Assembly (NCBI GenBank): GCA_016787345.1
Contig: JAEUUU010000021.1
Span: 1 to 64,000, forward strand
DNA length: 64,000 nt
DNA from: Saprospiraceae bacterium
GTDB lineage: Bacteria > Bacteroidota > Bacteroidia > Chitinophagales > Saprospiraceae
Direction of reading: 5' to 3'
This document shows, in pieces, positions 16,207 to 24,790 of this stretch. Numbering within the stretch: the first letter of the stretch is position 1; every line of letters begins with the position of its first letter. The translations under genes were made by a program, and so were the position numbers. The notes under the pieces are model-generated. The model did no database searches. It was not told the DNA's origin and saw only the letters and a program-made list of their open reading frames with translations.

Positions 16207-16995
16207 TCGTTTACAAACTATCTGTCCATTGTATTTCAAATTGATCGTTTCGTATTCGCGCCATCCCGTTGCGGGCATGGCTTTTTGGTAAAAGATTTTC
16301 AGGCGGCTCAGTTTGTCGTCCAGCCGGCGCGTACTGCCGAGGATGATTTTCTGGTTGCCGATAAGCGGCACGAGTACGAACTCGCCGGCATTGTTGTAAT
16401 GTATCTGCTGAAAGAATCCGGCATAGAAATCATCTTCAAGCAGGGTATTGGTCAGGTTGTAGAGGTCTTTCAGGGGGTGGCGTTTTTTTTGTAAAAAATC
16501 GTTGGTGTAAGGCGGCAAATTGCCGGTGGCCACCAATACGCGCGCGGTGAAGTTTTTGGAGGGTGGCATTTTGACGCCGTTTTTATCCAGATAATAATTG
16601 CCGCCGTTGTTGTCGAGCACCCGGATCAGCGGTTCGCGCTGCTTGATGCGCACGTGCAGAATGTTCTTTTGGTCCACCCAGGTATCGGCATCGGCGACAA
16701 AGGGGTCTTCTTCCAGTACGCGTTCCATCCGGTCCACTTCGAGGTTGCTCAGCGCCGTTCCTTCCAGCGTATTGCCGAAAGAACGCAGCAGGGCATTGCG
16801 CACGTCGACCTCGCTGATGAGTTTGTCGCCTTTGCCCAGGGGCACCACTTCCACCTCCACCGTTTCGGCGAAGCTGTGCTTCTTGCGCATGACCGCCGAC
16901 AGCAGTACCACCCCGACAATGATCAGGAAGAGCAGCCAGTAGATGCGGTCGTATCGCAGGCGCGGCGCGCGGAAGGAAGGCAGTTGAAATGCCAC
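16204..16995 (-). CDS. ftsQ: Cell division protein FtsQ/DivIB
   Basis: A 263-aa bitopic protein: short basic cytoplasmic tail, one membrane helix (IYWLLFLIIVGVVLLSAVM), then a periplasmic POTRA domain (VEVVPLGKGDKLISEVDVRNAL to FVADADTWVDQKNILHVRIKQREPL) and a beta domain ending NLKYNGQIVCKR. With FtsL and FtsB it forms the divisome subcomplex that activates FtsWI. Sequence conservation is low, as usual in this phylum; position in the cluster supports the call. The start appears to be a GTG 14 nt after the upstream gene; no in-frame ATG was seen between them. Confidence 0.85.
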   Translation of the reverse strand: MAFQLPSFRAPRLRYDRIYWLLFLIIVGVVLLSAVMRKKHSFAETVEVEVVPLGKGDKLISEVDVRNALLRSFGNTLEGTALSNLEVDRMERVLEEDPFVADADTWVDQKNILHVRIKQREPLIRVLDNNGGNYYLDKNGVKMPPSKNFTARVLVATGNLPPYTNDFLQKKRHPLKDLYNLTNTLLEDDFYAGFFQQIHYNNAGEFVLVPLIGNQKIILGSTRRLDDKLSRLKIFYQKAMPATGWREYETINLKYNGQIVCKR

Positions 16996-17009
16996 TTTTG
17001 AATATTGAT

Positions 17010-17561
17010 TTAATTTATCCTGTAATAAGTTATCATAACGGGTTCCTGAGGGATTGCACTCATTCCCACAACAGCGTCGATCATCGGAGTCGGCCGCTTA
17101 TAGGGAATCGGAAGTGAAAGCAGGACCCTGACCGACATGGTCGTTTCATTGATTTCTACAATTTTAAATTTGGTCTTAAAGGGCGTTGTATACCCATCCG
17201 GTTCTAATGCGGGTCCAGCAGTGACGGCTTTTCCCGCGGGATTACTTTTCGCGGTTTGGGAAAACCACATACTAAGTGTGTCGGAGATCAGCGCATACCG
17301 ACCGAAATACTCGGTAACTATGCCATTTCTGTGTACCAGACTATCGTTTTTATTGGAGCAGGTGACGTTTTCCTGGTTAAAAAACAGAAAGTGCCCCTGC
17401 CAGCGTTCCAATCCGACCATACCGGTTGTGTCCACTTGATTTCCGAAGCCGCAAAACGCCCATTTCTGTCCATTCAGAGATGGGACAGACGTCTGGGCCA
17501 TCAGAAGGGCCGTCTGGATAACCATACAGCAAACCGTTAGTATTATTACTTTTCGTTTCAT
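17010..17561 (-). CDS. Exported protein of unknown function embedded in the dcw cluster
   Basis: A 183-aa protein with a signal peptide (IILTVCCMVIQTALLMAQT). The mature part starts with LNGQKWAFCGFGNQVDTTGMVGLERWQGHFLFF and continues as a beta-rich chain with two Cys (FCGF, VTCSN) that could pair. I recognise no domain. Its ATG overlaps the murC stop (ATGA), and ftsQ starts 14 nt after it, so it is firmly inside the operon. A periplasmic role near septal wall synthesis is possible, but unproven. Confidence 0.65.
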   Translation of the reverse strand: MKRKVIILTVCCMVIQTALLMAQTSVPSLNGQKWAFCGFGNQVDTTGMVGLERWQGHFLFFNQENVTCSNKNDSLVHRNGIVTEYFGRYALISDTLSMWFSQTAKSNPAGKAVTAGPALEPDGYTTPFKTKFKIVEINETTMSVRVLLSLPIPYKRPTPMIDAVVGMSAIPQEPVMITYYRIN

Positions 17562-19084
17562 TGGTCAAGTTTATTGTTGAGCCAGTCCCTGATGAGGGGA
17601 ACAAAAGCGTCGATATCACCGGCCCCCATCGTCAGCAACACCTGCAAGTCTTTGTTTTTCAAAACATTCAGCAGGTCTTTCTTTTCGACGAGGAATTTTT
17701 CCCCTAAGCTCATTTTATCCAAAATGGTTCCCGAAGTAATACCCGGAATCGGTTCTTCCCGGGCGGGATAAATCGGGAGCAGCAGGCATTCGTCCAGCCC
17801 GTCGAGCGCAAGGGCGAAGCCCTCGGCAAAGTCGCGGGTGCGGGTGAACAGGTGGGGCTGAAACACGCCCGTGATCTTCCGGCCCGGAAACAACATCCGC
17901 GCTGCCGCGATGGTCGCTTCCAGTTCGGCCGGGTGGTGCGCATAGTCGTCCACATACACGAGATCGGGTCTGCGAACATGGTACTCAAACCGCCGGTGCA
18001 CCCCTGCGAAACTGTCGAGCCCCTCCGCCAAAGTCTCTGCAGGCACGCCGGCCAGCAAAGCCGCCGCAGCAGCCGCCGTAGCGTTGAGGATATTGTGTCG
18101 GCCCGGGTAGCGGAGGGTGAGGGCGATTTGGTTTTCGGCTTTGCGATTAACTAAGCTTCCAACACCTCCTGAGGGGGCCCCACCCCCAACCCCTCCCCCC
18201 GGGGGGAGGGGAGCCGATCCGAGCTCATGGCCGCTCCCCTCCCCGGAGGGGGAGGGGTTTGGGGTGGGGCCTGAGGAAGAAAAGCCCATATTCCCCACAA
18301 ACTCAAACACCATCCTACCCTCTTCCACCCGCAGGTTTCTTGCCTGAAAATCGCCTTCCTCGATACCGAAAGTGTACACTTTGCGGCCGGAGGAACGCAA
18401 ATCGCCGGCAAGGTCGTCGAGCGGGAGGCCGTGGCGATAAATCAGGGCGCCGCCGGGTTTGATCTGGCGGGCAAACTGCTCGTAGGCTTCCACCACCGCT
18501 TCCGGGGTGCCGTAGATGTCGAGGTGATCGGGGTCGATCGAGTTGAGGATGGCAATCTCGGGGTACAGATGGTGAAAACTGCGGTCGTATTCGTCGGCTT
18601 CGGCGACGACCCAGTCAGACTGGCCCTCGACGAAGTTGTTGTTCAGATTGAGCGAAATACCGCCCAGAAACGCCGTGGCGTCGATGCCGCCGCTGCGCAA
18701 CAGGTGGGCGACCATGGTACTGGTGGTGGTTTTGCCGTGCGTGCCGGCTACGGCCACCGTGCGAAGGTTGCGGCTGATGAGCCCGAGCACCTGGGCGCGT
18801 TTCATCATCGGGATGCCGCTTTCTCGGAACCAGCTCAGTTCGCGGTGCTCGGCCGGCACAGCGGGCGTCCAGACCAGCAGGTCGACGCCGGCGGGTATGC
18901 GGGCCGGATCGTCGTCGTAATGCACAGGAATGCCTTCGCTCGCCAGCGCGCGAGTCAGATCGGTTTCGGTGCGGTCGTAACCCGACACGGCGATGCCGCG
19001 GCCGTGGAAAAAACGGGCCAGGGCCGACATGCCGATGCCGCCGATACCGATGAAATAGAGCCGATGGAGATGATCGAAGGTCAT
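17558..19084 (-). CDS. murC: UDP-N-acetylmuramate--L-alanine ligase MurC, with an in-frame repeat insertion
   Basis: ATP-dependent addition of L-Ala to UDP-MurNAc, the first stem-peptide step in the cytoplasm. Motifs: the Rossmann start FIGIGGIGMSALARF, the P-loop VAGTHGKTTTSTMVAHLL, AEADEYDRSF, and the C-terminal YVDDYAHHPAEL and GVFQPHLFTRTRDF. At 508 aa it is about 45 residues longer than usual. The excess lies near residues 265-310 and is a low-complexity Pro/Gly/Ser stretch (GPTPNPSPSGEG, PLPPGGGVGGG) encoded by a GC-rich palindrome. The reading frame is kept, so the enzyme is probably functional with a surface loop between the central and C-terminal parts. Confidence 0.95.
   Translation of the reverse strand: MTFDHLHRLYFIGIGGIGMSALARFFHGRGIAVSGYDRTETDLTRALASEGIPVHYDDDPARIPAGVDLLVWTPAVPAEHRELSWFRESGIPMMKRAQVLGLISRNLRTVAVAGTHGKTTTSTMVAHLLRSGGIDATAFLGGISLNLNNNFVEGQSDWVVAEADEYDRSFHHLYPEIAILNSIDPDHLDIYGTPEAVVEAYEQFARQIKPGGALIYRHGLPLDDLAGDLRSSGRKVYTFGIEEGDFQARNLRVEEGRMVFEFVGNMGFSSSGPTPNPSPSGEGSGHELGSAPLPPGGGVGGGAPSGGVGSLVNRKAENQIALTLRYPGRHNILNATAAAAAALLAGVPAETLAEGLDSFAGVHRRFEYHVRRPDLVYVDDYAHHPAELEATIAAARMLFPGRKITGVFQPHLFTRTRDFAEGFALALDGLDECLLLPIYPAREEPIPGITSGTILDKMSLGEKFLVEKKDLLNVLKNKDLQVLLTMGAGDIDAFVPLIRDWLNNKLDQ
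18176..18271. repeat. GC-rich palindromic repeat inside murC
   Basis: Two 39-nt arms (18176-18214 and 18233-18271) match as inverted repeats at 35 of 39 positions, with an 18-nt loop. The arms are runs of C4-5 and G4-5 beginning GGCCCCACCCC. It is translated as Pro/Gly/Ser-rich sequence within MurC. Confidence 0.85.
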
Positions 19085-19091
19085 GTAATAA

Positions 19092-19466
19092 TCAATGAGG
19101 TACTTTTTCGAGTTCGAGGGTTTCCTGCTGGCCGCCGCGGTTCATTTCAAATTTGAGCGTGACGCCGTCGGCCGTCAGCAGTTTGACCATGATTTCTTTT
19201 TTACCGGTTTCCGTGGTGTACAGTTTGTCGCCGTCGGAACGCCAGGTACCCGATTGTTTTTGTTCGCCGAAACTGGCGCTGTAGGTACCGTCGTCCTGAA
19301 AACTGAAAGAAACCTGCGTGGCATCCTGACCTGAGTCTTTGCCAAATACGAGCCATTCCTTGCCTTGCCATTCGCCGACGAGCATGGGGTTTTTATCGTT
19401 GGCTGGCTGACAGGACGGCAGCAGCAGGGCAAGCGCCAGAAAAAGTTGCAACAGTTTGATTTTCAT
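19092..19466 (-). CDS. Small lipoprotein between murG and murC
   Basis: A 124-aa protein with a lipoprotein signal (LFLALALLLPSC, lipidated Cys near residue 18). The mature part resembles a short lipocalin-like beta barrel: LVGEWQGKEWLVFGKD, SFSFQDDGTYSASF, GTWRSDGDKLYTT, TLKFEMNRGG. Such GxW..DG..Y patterns are frequent in Bacteroidota lipocalin-like lipoproteins of unknown ligand. It starts 5 nt after murG and ends 7 nt before murC, so it is co-translated with the wall-synthesis genes. The ATG at 19466 was preferred to a TTG at 19475. Confidence 0.7.
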   Translation of the reverse strand: MKIKLLQLFLALALLLPSCQPANDKNPMLVGEWQGKEWLVFGKDSGQDATQVSFSFQDDGTYSASFGEQKQSGTWRSDGDKLYTTETGKKEIMVKLLTADGVTLKFEMNRGGQQETLELEKVPH

Positions 19467-19471
19467 ATTTT

Positions 19472-20602
19472 TCAAAGCGGTTTATTGATCAATTTAAGGG
19501 CTTCCAGGGCGATGGTTTCCGCGGCTTTGGGTTTGCCCAGGGGGCGAATACTTTCGCTCAGGCTGAATCCCAAAGCTTCGTTTTGCAACACCAACAGAGC
19601 CTCGGGCACCATTTTTTCCACGGCATCGGCGTCGCGGACCAGGCGGGCGGCGCCTTTTTCCACGAGTGAGAGGGCGTTTTTGGTTTGGTGGTCTTCGGCT
19701 ACGTTGGGCGAAGGCACCAGAATGGCCGGTTTGCCGACGAGGCACAGTTCGCTGATGGTCAATGCCCCGGCCCGGGCGATAATCACGTCGGCGGCGGCGT
19801 AGGCCAGGTCGACACGATCGATAAAAGGCAGAATATGCACATTCGGCAGATTGGCCGTCGCGCAGTTTTCATATTGTTTGACATAAAAACGGCCGCATTG
19901 CCAGAGCACCTGCACCGAGCCCTCGGCCAGTACGTCAGCCGCTTCGGCCATGGCTTCGTTGAGTGTGCGCGCACCCAGCGAGCCTCCGGTGACGAGTATG
20001 GTTTTTTTGTTCGCTTCCAGCCCGAAATGCGCCAGTCCTTCGGCGTGTTTTCCGCCGAGATCGAGAATATCCTGCCGGACGGGATTGCCCGTAAACACGA
20101 TTTTATCGGCCGGAAACCAGTGGTCCATGCCATCGTAGGCGACACAAACAGAGCCGGCGCGTTTGGCCAGCAAGCGGTTGGTGACGCCCGGGAACGAATT
20201 CTGCTCCTGAATCAGCGTCGGGATACCCAGGCTTTGCGCAGCGCGCATCACCGGCCCCGAAGCATAGCCGCCGGTGCCGATCACCACGTCGGGCTGAAAC
20301 TGGCGGACGATACGTTTGGCTCTCCGCGCACTTCCCAGCAGTTTGAAGGGGAACGAGAGGTTCCTACCGATGCTGCGCAGCGAAAAACCGCGCTGGAAAC
20401 CGGCTATGTTCAAACCCTCGATCCGGTAGCCGGCCTGCGGCACCCGTTCCATCTCCATACGGCCATTGGCGCCGACAAACAGGAATTCCGCCTCCGGGTG
20501 CATACGCCGAAGGGTATCGGCAATAGCAATGGCCGGAAAGACGTGGCCGCCGGTGCCGCCGCCGGTGAGTAGAATTCGCAATTGTCGGTTATTATCTGCC
20601 AT
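19472..20602 (-). CDS. murG: UDP-GlcNAc:lipid I N-acetylglucosaminyltransferase MurG
   Basis: A membrane-associated GT-B enzyme that adds GlcNAc to lipid I to make lipid II on the cytoplasmic face. It shows the G-loop LLTGGGTGGHVFPAIAIA at residues about 10-27, a second loop VIGTGGYASGPVMRAA, ILVTGGSLGARTLNEA opening the C-terminal domain, and the UDP-GlcNAc-binding region IIARAGALTISELCLVGKPAIL with the E-x-x-x-x-G-P/K pattern. At 376 aa the length is normal. ftsW lies directly upstream on this strand. Confidence 0.96.
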   Translation of the reverse strand: MADNNRQLRILLTGGGTGGHVFPAIAIADTLRRMHPEAEFLFVGANGRMEMERVPQAGYRIEGLNIAGFQRGFSLRSIGRNLSFPFKLLGSARRAKRIVRQFQPDVVIGTGGYASGPVMRAAQSLGIPTLIQEQNSFPGVTNRLLAKRAGSVCVAYDGMDHWFPADKIVFTGNPVRQDILDLGGKHAEGLAHFGLEANKKTILVTGGSLGARTLNEAMAEAADVLAEGSVQVLWQCGRFYVKQYENCATANLPNVHILPFIDRVDLAYAAADVIIARAGALTISELCLVGKPAILVPSPNVAEDHQTKNALSLVEKGAARLVRDADAVEKMVPEALLVLQNEALGFSLSESIRPLGKPKAAETIALEALKLINKPL

Positions 20603-20638
20603 GATGGAGGTCGAGTGTTGTATGCAGGGGATTAATTG

Positions 20639-21781
20639 TTAGCCGGAGGTTTCGTCGTAGGTTTCTATGAATTTACTGACCGAAAGGATCATACCCAGGG
20701 AAATACAGGTAAATACCATACTCGTGCCGCCCATGGATATGAGCGGAAGGGTGAGGCCGGTTACCGGCACCAGATTGACCGCCACGGCGATATTGGCCAG
20801 GGCCTGCACCGTGAGGCTGAGACTGAGCCCGAGCGCCAGAAAGGTCCCGAACGCCTTCGGACTTTTGGTCGCCAGCGACACCGTGCGGAAGAACAGCAGC
20901 AGGTACAAACCCAGGATGATGCCGCCGCCCACCAAACCATATTCTTCACAAATAATGGCATAAATGAAGTCGGCATAGGCGTAGGGCAAAAAGTTGCGGG
21001 CAATTGAATTGCCGGGGCCCACGCCGAACCAGCCGCCGCGCGCAATCGCAATTTTGGCCTCCCGGACCTGATAACCGCCGTCTTCGGCATTGATAAAGTC
21101 GCTCACCCGCGACACCCAGGTGTCGACCCGGACGGCGCTTGGGAAAAACTTCCAGAGGATGATCAAACCCGCAAACACGACCAGACCGAGCAAGCCGAGT
21201 AGCAGAATGTATTTCCAGTTGACCCGCCCGATAAACATCAGGACGATGCAGGTAAAAAAGAGCACCAGCGCCGTCGACAAGTTGGCAGGGGCAATCAGTC
21301 CGCAAATCACCAGCACCGGAATAATGATCGGCATGAAAGCGTCTTTCAGGCTTTTGATGTACTCCTGCTTGGCCGTCAGCATTTTGGCCACGTAGGTAAT
21401 CAGCGCGATTTTGGCCAGGTCGGAGGTCTGAAACGTAATGTCGAGCCCCGGCAAGGTGAGCCAGCGACTGGCCGAGTTGATATTGGCGCCGATCAGCAGG
21501 GTCAGAAACAGCAGCGGCACGGTCGCCATGAGCAACCAGGGCGCAAACTGCTGATAACGCCGGTAATGCAACAAGTGACACACGTAGATCAACAGCAGAC
21601 CAAACCCGAGCCGCACCATGTGCGTGATCAGGTAATAGGTCGTATTACCGCCGCGCGACCAGGCCAGTGAGCCGGTTGCGCTATACACCGCCAGTATGCT
21701 GAACAGGCTCAGCACGGCAATGATCATCCAGATGGTGCGGTCGCCGCGCAATTCGGCGGCTATTCTGTTGCCTAGTGACAT
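20639..21781 (-). CDS. ftsW: Septal peptidoglycan polymerase FtsW
   Basis: A SEDS-family multi-pass protein of 380 aa with about ten membrane helices. With its partner PBP FtsI it polymerises lipid II at the septum. Recognisable segments include ILAVYSATGSLAW in helix 1, INSASRWLTLPG and FQTSDLAKIALITYVAKML (the polar SEDS motif after helix 4), GWFGVGPGNSIARNFLPYAYADFIYAIICEEYG, and TGLTLPLISMGGTSM near the end. The dcw position identifies it as FtsW and not RodA. Confidence 0.95.
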   Translation of the reverse strand: MSLGNRIAAELRGDRTIWMIIAVLSLFSILAVYSATGSLAWSRGGNTTYYLITHMVRLGFGLLLIYVCHLLHYRRYQQFAPWLLMATVPLLFLTLLIGANINSASRWLTLPGLDITFQTSDLAKIALITYVAKMLTAKQEYIKSLKDAFMPIIIPVLVICGLIAPANLSTALVLFFTCIVLMFIGRVNWKYILLLGLLGLVVFAGLIILWKFFPSAVRVDTWVSRVSDFINAEDGGYQVREAKIAIARGGWFGVGPGNSIARNFLPYAYADFIYAIICEEYGLVGGGIILGLYLLLFFRTVSLATKSPKAFGTFLALGLSLSLTVQALANIAVAVNLVPVTGLTLPLISMGGTSMVFTCISLGMILSVSKFIETYDETSG

Positions 21782-21832
21782 TTAATTGATTCGATTGATT
21801 CGATTGATTCGATTGATTCGATTGATTCGATT
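21782..21832. repeat. GATTGATTC tandem array filling the ftsW-murD gap
   Basis: About five copies of the 9-mer GATTGATTC fill the whole space between the ftsW start codon and the murD stop codon. No inverted arm is present. A degenerate array of the same unit lies upstream of mraY at 24505-24540. Confidence 0.85.
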
Positions 21833-23192
21833 ATGATTTGTTATTTTTTTGTATCAATTCGTGGACGGCGGCTTTGAATTGATCGCCGCGGTCTTCATAG
21901 TTTTTGAACAGGTCGAAACTGGCGCAGCAGGGACTGAGCAACACGGCATCGCCTTCGTCGGCCAATCGGGCGGCAGCTTCCACGGCTTCTGTTGCGGAGC
22001 GCGTTTCGACGATTGTTTTTTTCAGTCCTTTGAATGCTTCGACGATCTTTTTGTTATCGATACCGAGGCACACAATCGCTTTTACGGCTTTGCGGGCAAG
22101 GGGAACAAGCGGTTGATAATCATTGCCCTTGTCCTGGCCGCCGAGTACCCAAACGGTAGGGCGTTCCATGGCCTGGAGGGCGTAAAAAGTAGAATCCACG
22201 TTGGTGGCCTTGCTGTCGTTGATCCAAAGCACGCCGTTGGCTTCCGCCACTTTTTCAAGGCGGTGTGGCGGCGGATTAAAAGTGGCGAGGCCCTCCAGGA
22301 TATCGCCCTGCCTGACGCCCAGGCGCAGCGCGGCGCGAATGGCGCAGGCGGCATTGAAGCCGTTGTGCGGGCCTTTGAGCGTGGTGCTGGCCAGGTCGAA
22401 TGCCATCAGACGGCCGATACGGACGTAACCGTTTTTGAGGTCCGAACGGCGTACTTTTTCCATGCGGCAGCGCACGTGATCGGGATTCCCGCTCAGGAAT
22501 CCGGCAATATGCGGATCGTTGGCATTGGTGATGAACAGGTGTCCGCGGCGCTGATTCATCGCAATGCGGAATTTGGAGCGGATATAATTGGCCATCTCGT
22601 AGCCGTAGCGGTCGAGGTGGTCGGGGGTGATGTTGAGCAGAATGGAGATGTCGGGTTTGAAGGTCGCGATATCGTCCAGTTGAAAACTACTGACTTCGAG
22701 CACGAAAACGCGGTCTTTCGACAAATTGCCCTTGGCGAGGTCTTCGGCCACTACTTCCGCGAACGACTTGCCTACATTGCCCGCCATACGGACGTTGAGC
22801 CCGGCGGTTTTGAGCAGGTGGTACACGAGGTTGGTCGTGGTGGTTTTGCCGTTGGTGCCGGTGATAGCGACAATCGTGCAAGGCCCCGCATGGCGATACC
22901 CGAGCTCGATCTCCCCGATCACCGGAATGCCTTTTGCCCGGATGCTGCGCATCAATTCAGTCGTTTCGGGAATACCGGGGCTTTTAATCACCTCATCGGC
23001 TTTCAACACCTTGTCCATGGTGTGTTGGCCTTCTTCCCAGGCAATGCCCGCTTCGTTGAGTTGCGCTTTGAACTCCGGCTTGACGGGGCTTTTATCCGAA
23101 ACAAAAACGGCATGCCCCAGCTGCCGGGCCAGGATGGCCGCGCCTGTTCCGGATTCACCGGCGCCGAGAACGACGATTTGTTTCTTTTTCAT
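21831..23192 (-). CDS. murD: UDP-N-acetylmuramoyl-L-alanine--D-glutamate ligase MurD
   Basis: A cytoplasmic Mur ligase of 453 aa that adds D-Glu to UDP-MurNAc-L-Ala. It has the N-terminal nucleotide-sugar fold IVVLGAGESGTGAAIL, the P-loop ITGTNGKTTTTNLVYHLL, SSFQLDDI, LNITPDHLDRYG, and the C-terminal WINDSKATNVDST and LSPCCASFDLFKNYEDRGDQF, all characteristic of MurD. The stop codon touches the GATTGATTC array before ftsW. Confidence 0.96.
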   Translation of the reverse strand: MKKKQIVVLGAGESGTGAAILARQLGHAVFVSDKSPVKPEFKAQLNEAGIAWEEGQHTMDKVLKADEVIKSPGIPETTELMRSIRAKGIPVIGEIELGYRHAGPCTIVAITGTNGKTTTTNLVYHLLKTAGLNVRMAGNVGKSFAEVVAEDLAKGNLSKDRVFVLEVSSFQLDDIATFKPDISILLNITPDHLDRYGYEMANYIRSKFRIAMNQRRGHLFITNANDPHIAGFLSGNPDHVRCRMEKVRRSDLKNGYVRIGRLMAFDLASTTLKGPHNGFNAACAIRAALRLGVRQGDILEGLATFNPPPHRLEKVAEANGVLWINDSKATNVDSTFYALQAMERPTVWVLGGQDKGNDYQPLVPLARKAVKAIVCLGIDNKKIVEAFKGLKKTIVETRSATEAVEAAARLADEGDAVLLSPCCASFDLFKNYEDRGDQFKAAVHELIQKNNKS

Positions 23193-23242
23193 TGTTATGA
23201 TTTAAATCTGGGTTGTTTGTATCCGTTGTTATTCGTGCTTAC

Positions 23243-24499
23243 TTATCGTATTTTCAAGGTAATCACCGTCAGCGCCGCAAGCAGGATTTGAATAATCCAG
23301 AAGCGAACAACGATCGTGACCTCGTGGTAGCCTTTTTTCTGATAATGGTGATGCAGCGGGGCCATCAGGAAGATCCGGCGGCCTTCGCCGTATTTTTTCT
23401 TGGTGTATTTGAAGTACCAGACCTGCATGATGACCGACAGGTTTTCGATCAGAAAAATCCCGCAGAGTACCGGTATCAGCAGCTCCTTGCGCAACAGTAT
23501 GGCCATGGCCGCGATCATACCACCCAGCGGTAAACTGCCCGTATCGCCCATAAAAACCCGGGCAGGGAAGGCGTTGTACCACAAAAAACCGAGACACCCC
23601 CCCAGCAAACAGGCGGAGAACACCACCAACTCGCTGCTGTATGGGATATACAGGATTTTCAAAAAATCGGCCGCCACGGCGTTGCCGCTCACATAAGCCA
23701 ACACGCCCAGCGCCGCAATCACAATCGCCGAGACGCCCGTGGCCAGTCCGTCGAGTCCGTCGGTCAGGTTGGCGCCGTTCGATACGGCCGTGATGACGAT
23801 AATGGTCATAATAACAAACACGATCCAGACCAGGTCGGCGGCGTTGTCGCCCAAAAACCAGAGGATACGCGAATAGTCCAGTTCATTGTTTTTGATAAAA
23901 GGCACATTGGTAATCGGCGCCTTTACGTGGGCAAACTCCTCGTGTATACCCGTCGTCTTGTTTTCCACAAACACCGTCTTGACCACCCGGTAGCCGTATT
24001 GATCTGCCTCCGCAGGCGTGAGCCGCACGACGATCTCCTGGTTCCACAACATCGTCAGGCCTACGACCAGTCCCAGGCCCACCTGGCCCATGACCTTGAA
24101 TATGCCTTTCAGGCCCTTTTTATCCTTTTTAAATACTTTGATATAGTCGTCAATAAACCCGATCGTGGTCATCCAGATGGTGGCAAAAAGCATCAGCAGG
24201 GTGTAAATATTGTCGAGCCGCGCCATCAAAAGGCAAGGAATTACCGTGGCGGCGATAATGATGCTGCCGCCCATGGTCGGCGTCCCGGCTTTCGATTGTT
24301 CGCCCTGCAAACCCAGATCGCGTACAGTTTCACCAATCTGCGCCTTTCTCAGCCAATTGATGATGCGCTTGCCAATCACAATCGAGATCAGCAACGACAA
24401 AATCATGGCTACGCCAGCCCGGAAGGAGATGAACTGGAACAGTCCGGCTCCCGGAAAATTGTACGTGCGGTGCAGATATTCAAACAGATGGTAAAACAT
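23243..24499 (-). CDS. mraY: Phospho-N-acetylmuramoyl-pentapeptide-transferase MraY
   Basis: An integral-membrane enzyme of 418 aa that moves phospho-MurNAc-pentapeptide from UDP onto undecaprenyl phosphate, giving lipid I. Ten or so hydrophobic helices are visible. Diagnostic motifs: [33 protein letters not shown] (the Asp-Asp pair), [15 protein letters not shown] (third catalytic Asp), [15 protein letters not shown], and the C-terminal [13 protein letters not shown] with the triple His. Length exceeds the E. coli enzyme by about 60 residues because of a periplasmic insertion around [11 protein letters not shown] to [10 protein letters not shown], a pattern I have seen in Bacteroidota. Confidence 0.96.
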   Translation of the reverse strand: MFYHLFEYLHRTYNFPGAGLFQFISFRAGVAMILSLLISIVIGKRIINWLRKAQIGETVRDLGLQGEQSKAGTPTMGGSIIIAATVIPCLLMARLDNIYTLLMLFATIWMTTIGFIDDYIKVFKKDKKGLKGIFKVMGQVGLGLVVGLTMLWNQEIVVRLTPAEADQYGYRVVKTVFVENKTTGIHEEFAHVKAPITNVPFIKNNELDYSRILWFLGDNAADLVWIVFVIMTIIVITAVSNGANLTDGLDGLATGVSAIVIAALGVLAYVSGNAVAADFLKILYIPYSSELVVFSACLLGGCLGFLWYNAFPARVFMGDTGSLPLGGMIAAMAILLRKELLIPVLCGIFLIENLSVIMQVWYFKYTKKKYGEGRRIFLMAPLHHHYQKKGYHEVTIVVRFWIIQILLAALTVITLKIR

Positions 24500-24790
24500 G
24501 TATTTATTGATTCGATTGGGTCGATTGATTCGATTGATCTCTTAAAATTGGCTGCGGGGCAATTTTGCATCGCCCCTGCAACCGGCTGTTCAAAATAATA
24601 GTCCCTCCACTATTATGTCTTTGTTTTTTAGGTTGATGAGGGTTGATAAAGGGGTTTATAAGGTTATAAGGTTATAAGGTTATAAGGTTTATGAAGTTGA
24701 TTTGGGAGCATCCACCCTCCTTTTTATAAACCTTATCAACCTTTATCAACCTTTATCAACCTTTATCAACCTTTATCAACCCTTATAAAC
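24500..24790. repeat. Composite repeat region between mraY and murE
   Basis: First (24505-24540) comes a degenerate GATTGATTC array, then a small hairpin around GGGGCAATTTTGCATCGCCCC. From 24631 an inverted-repeat element begins: the left arm GGTTGATGAGGG, then four GTTATAAG units; the middle GGGAGCATCCACCCTCC resembles the shared core; the right arm (24721-24790) has five CTTTATCAAC units. The right arm extends over the murE stop codon into its last codons. Confidence 0.8.

Noticed and set aside
21849-23291. 480-codon open frame on the plus strand opposite murD
   Set aside because: It is antisense to a clear MurD with all motifs, has no recognisable domain, and its His/Gly/Val-rich composition is typical of GC-rich shadow frames.
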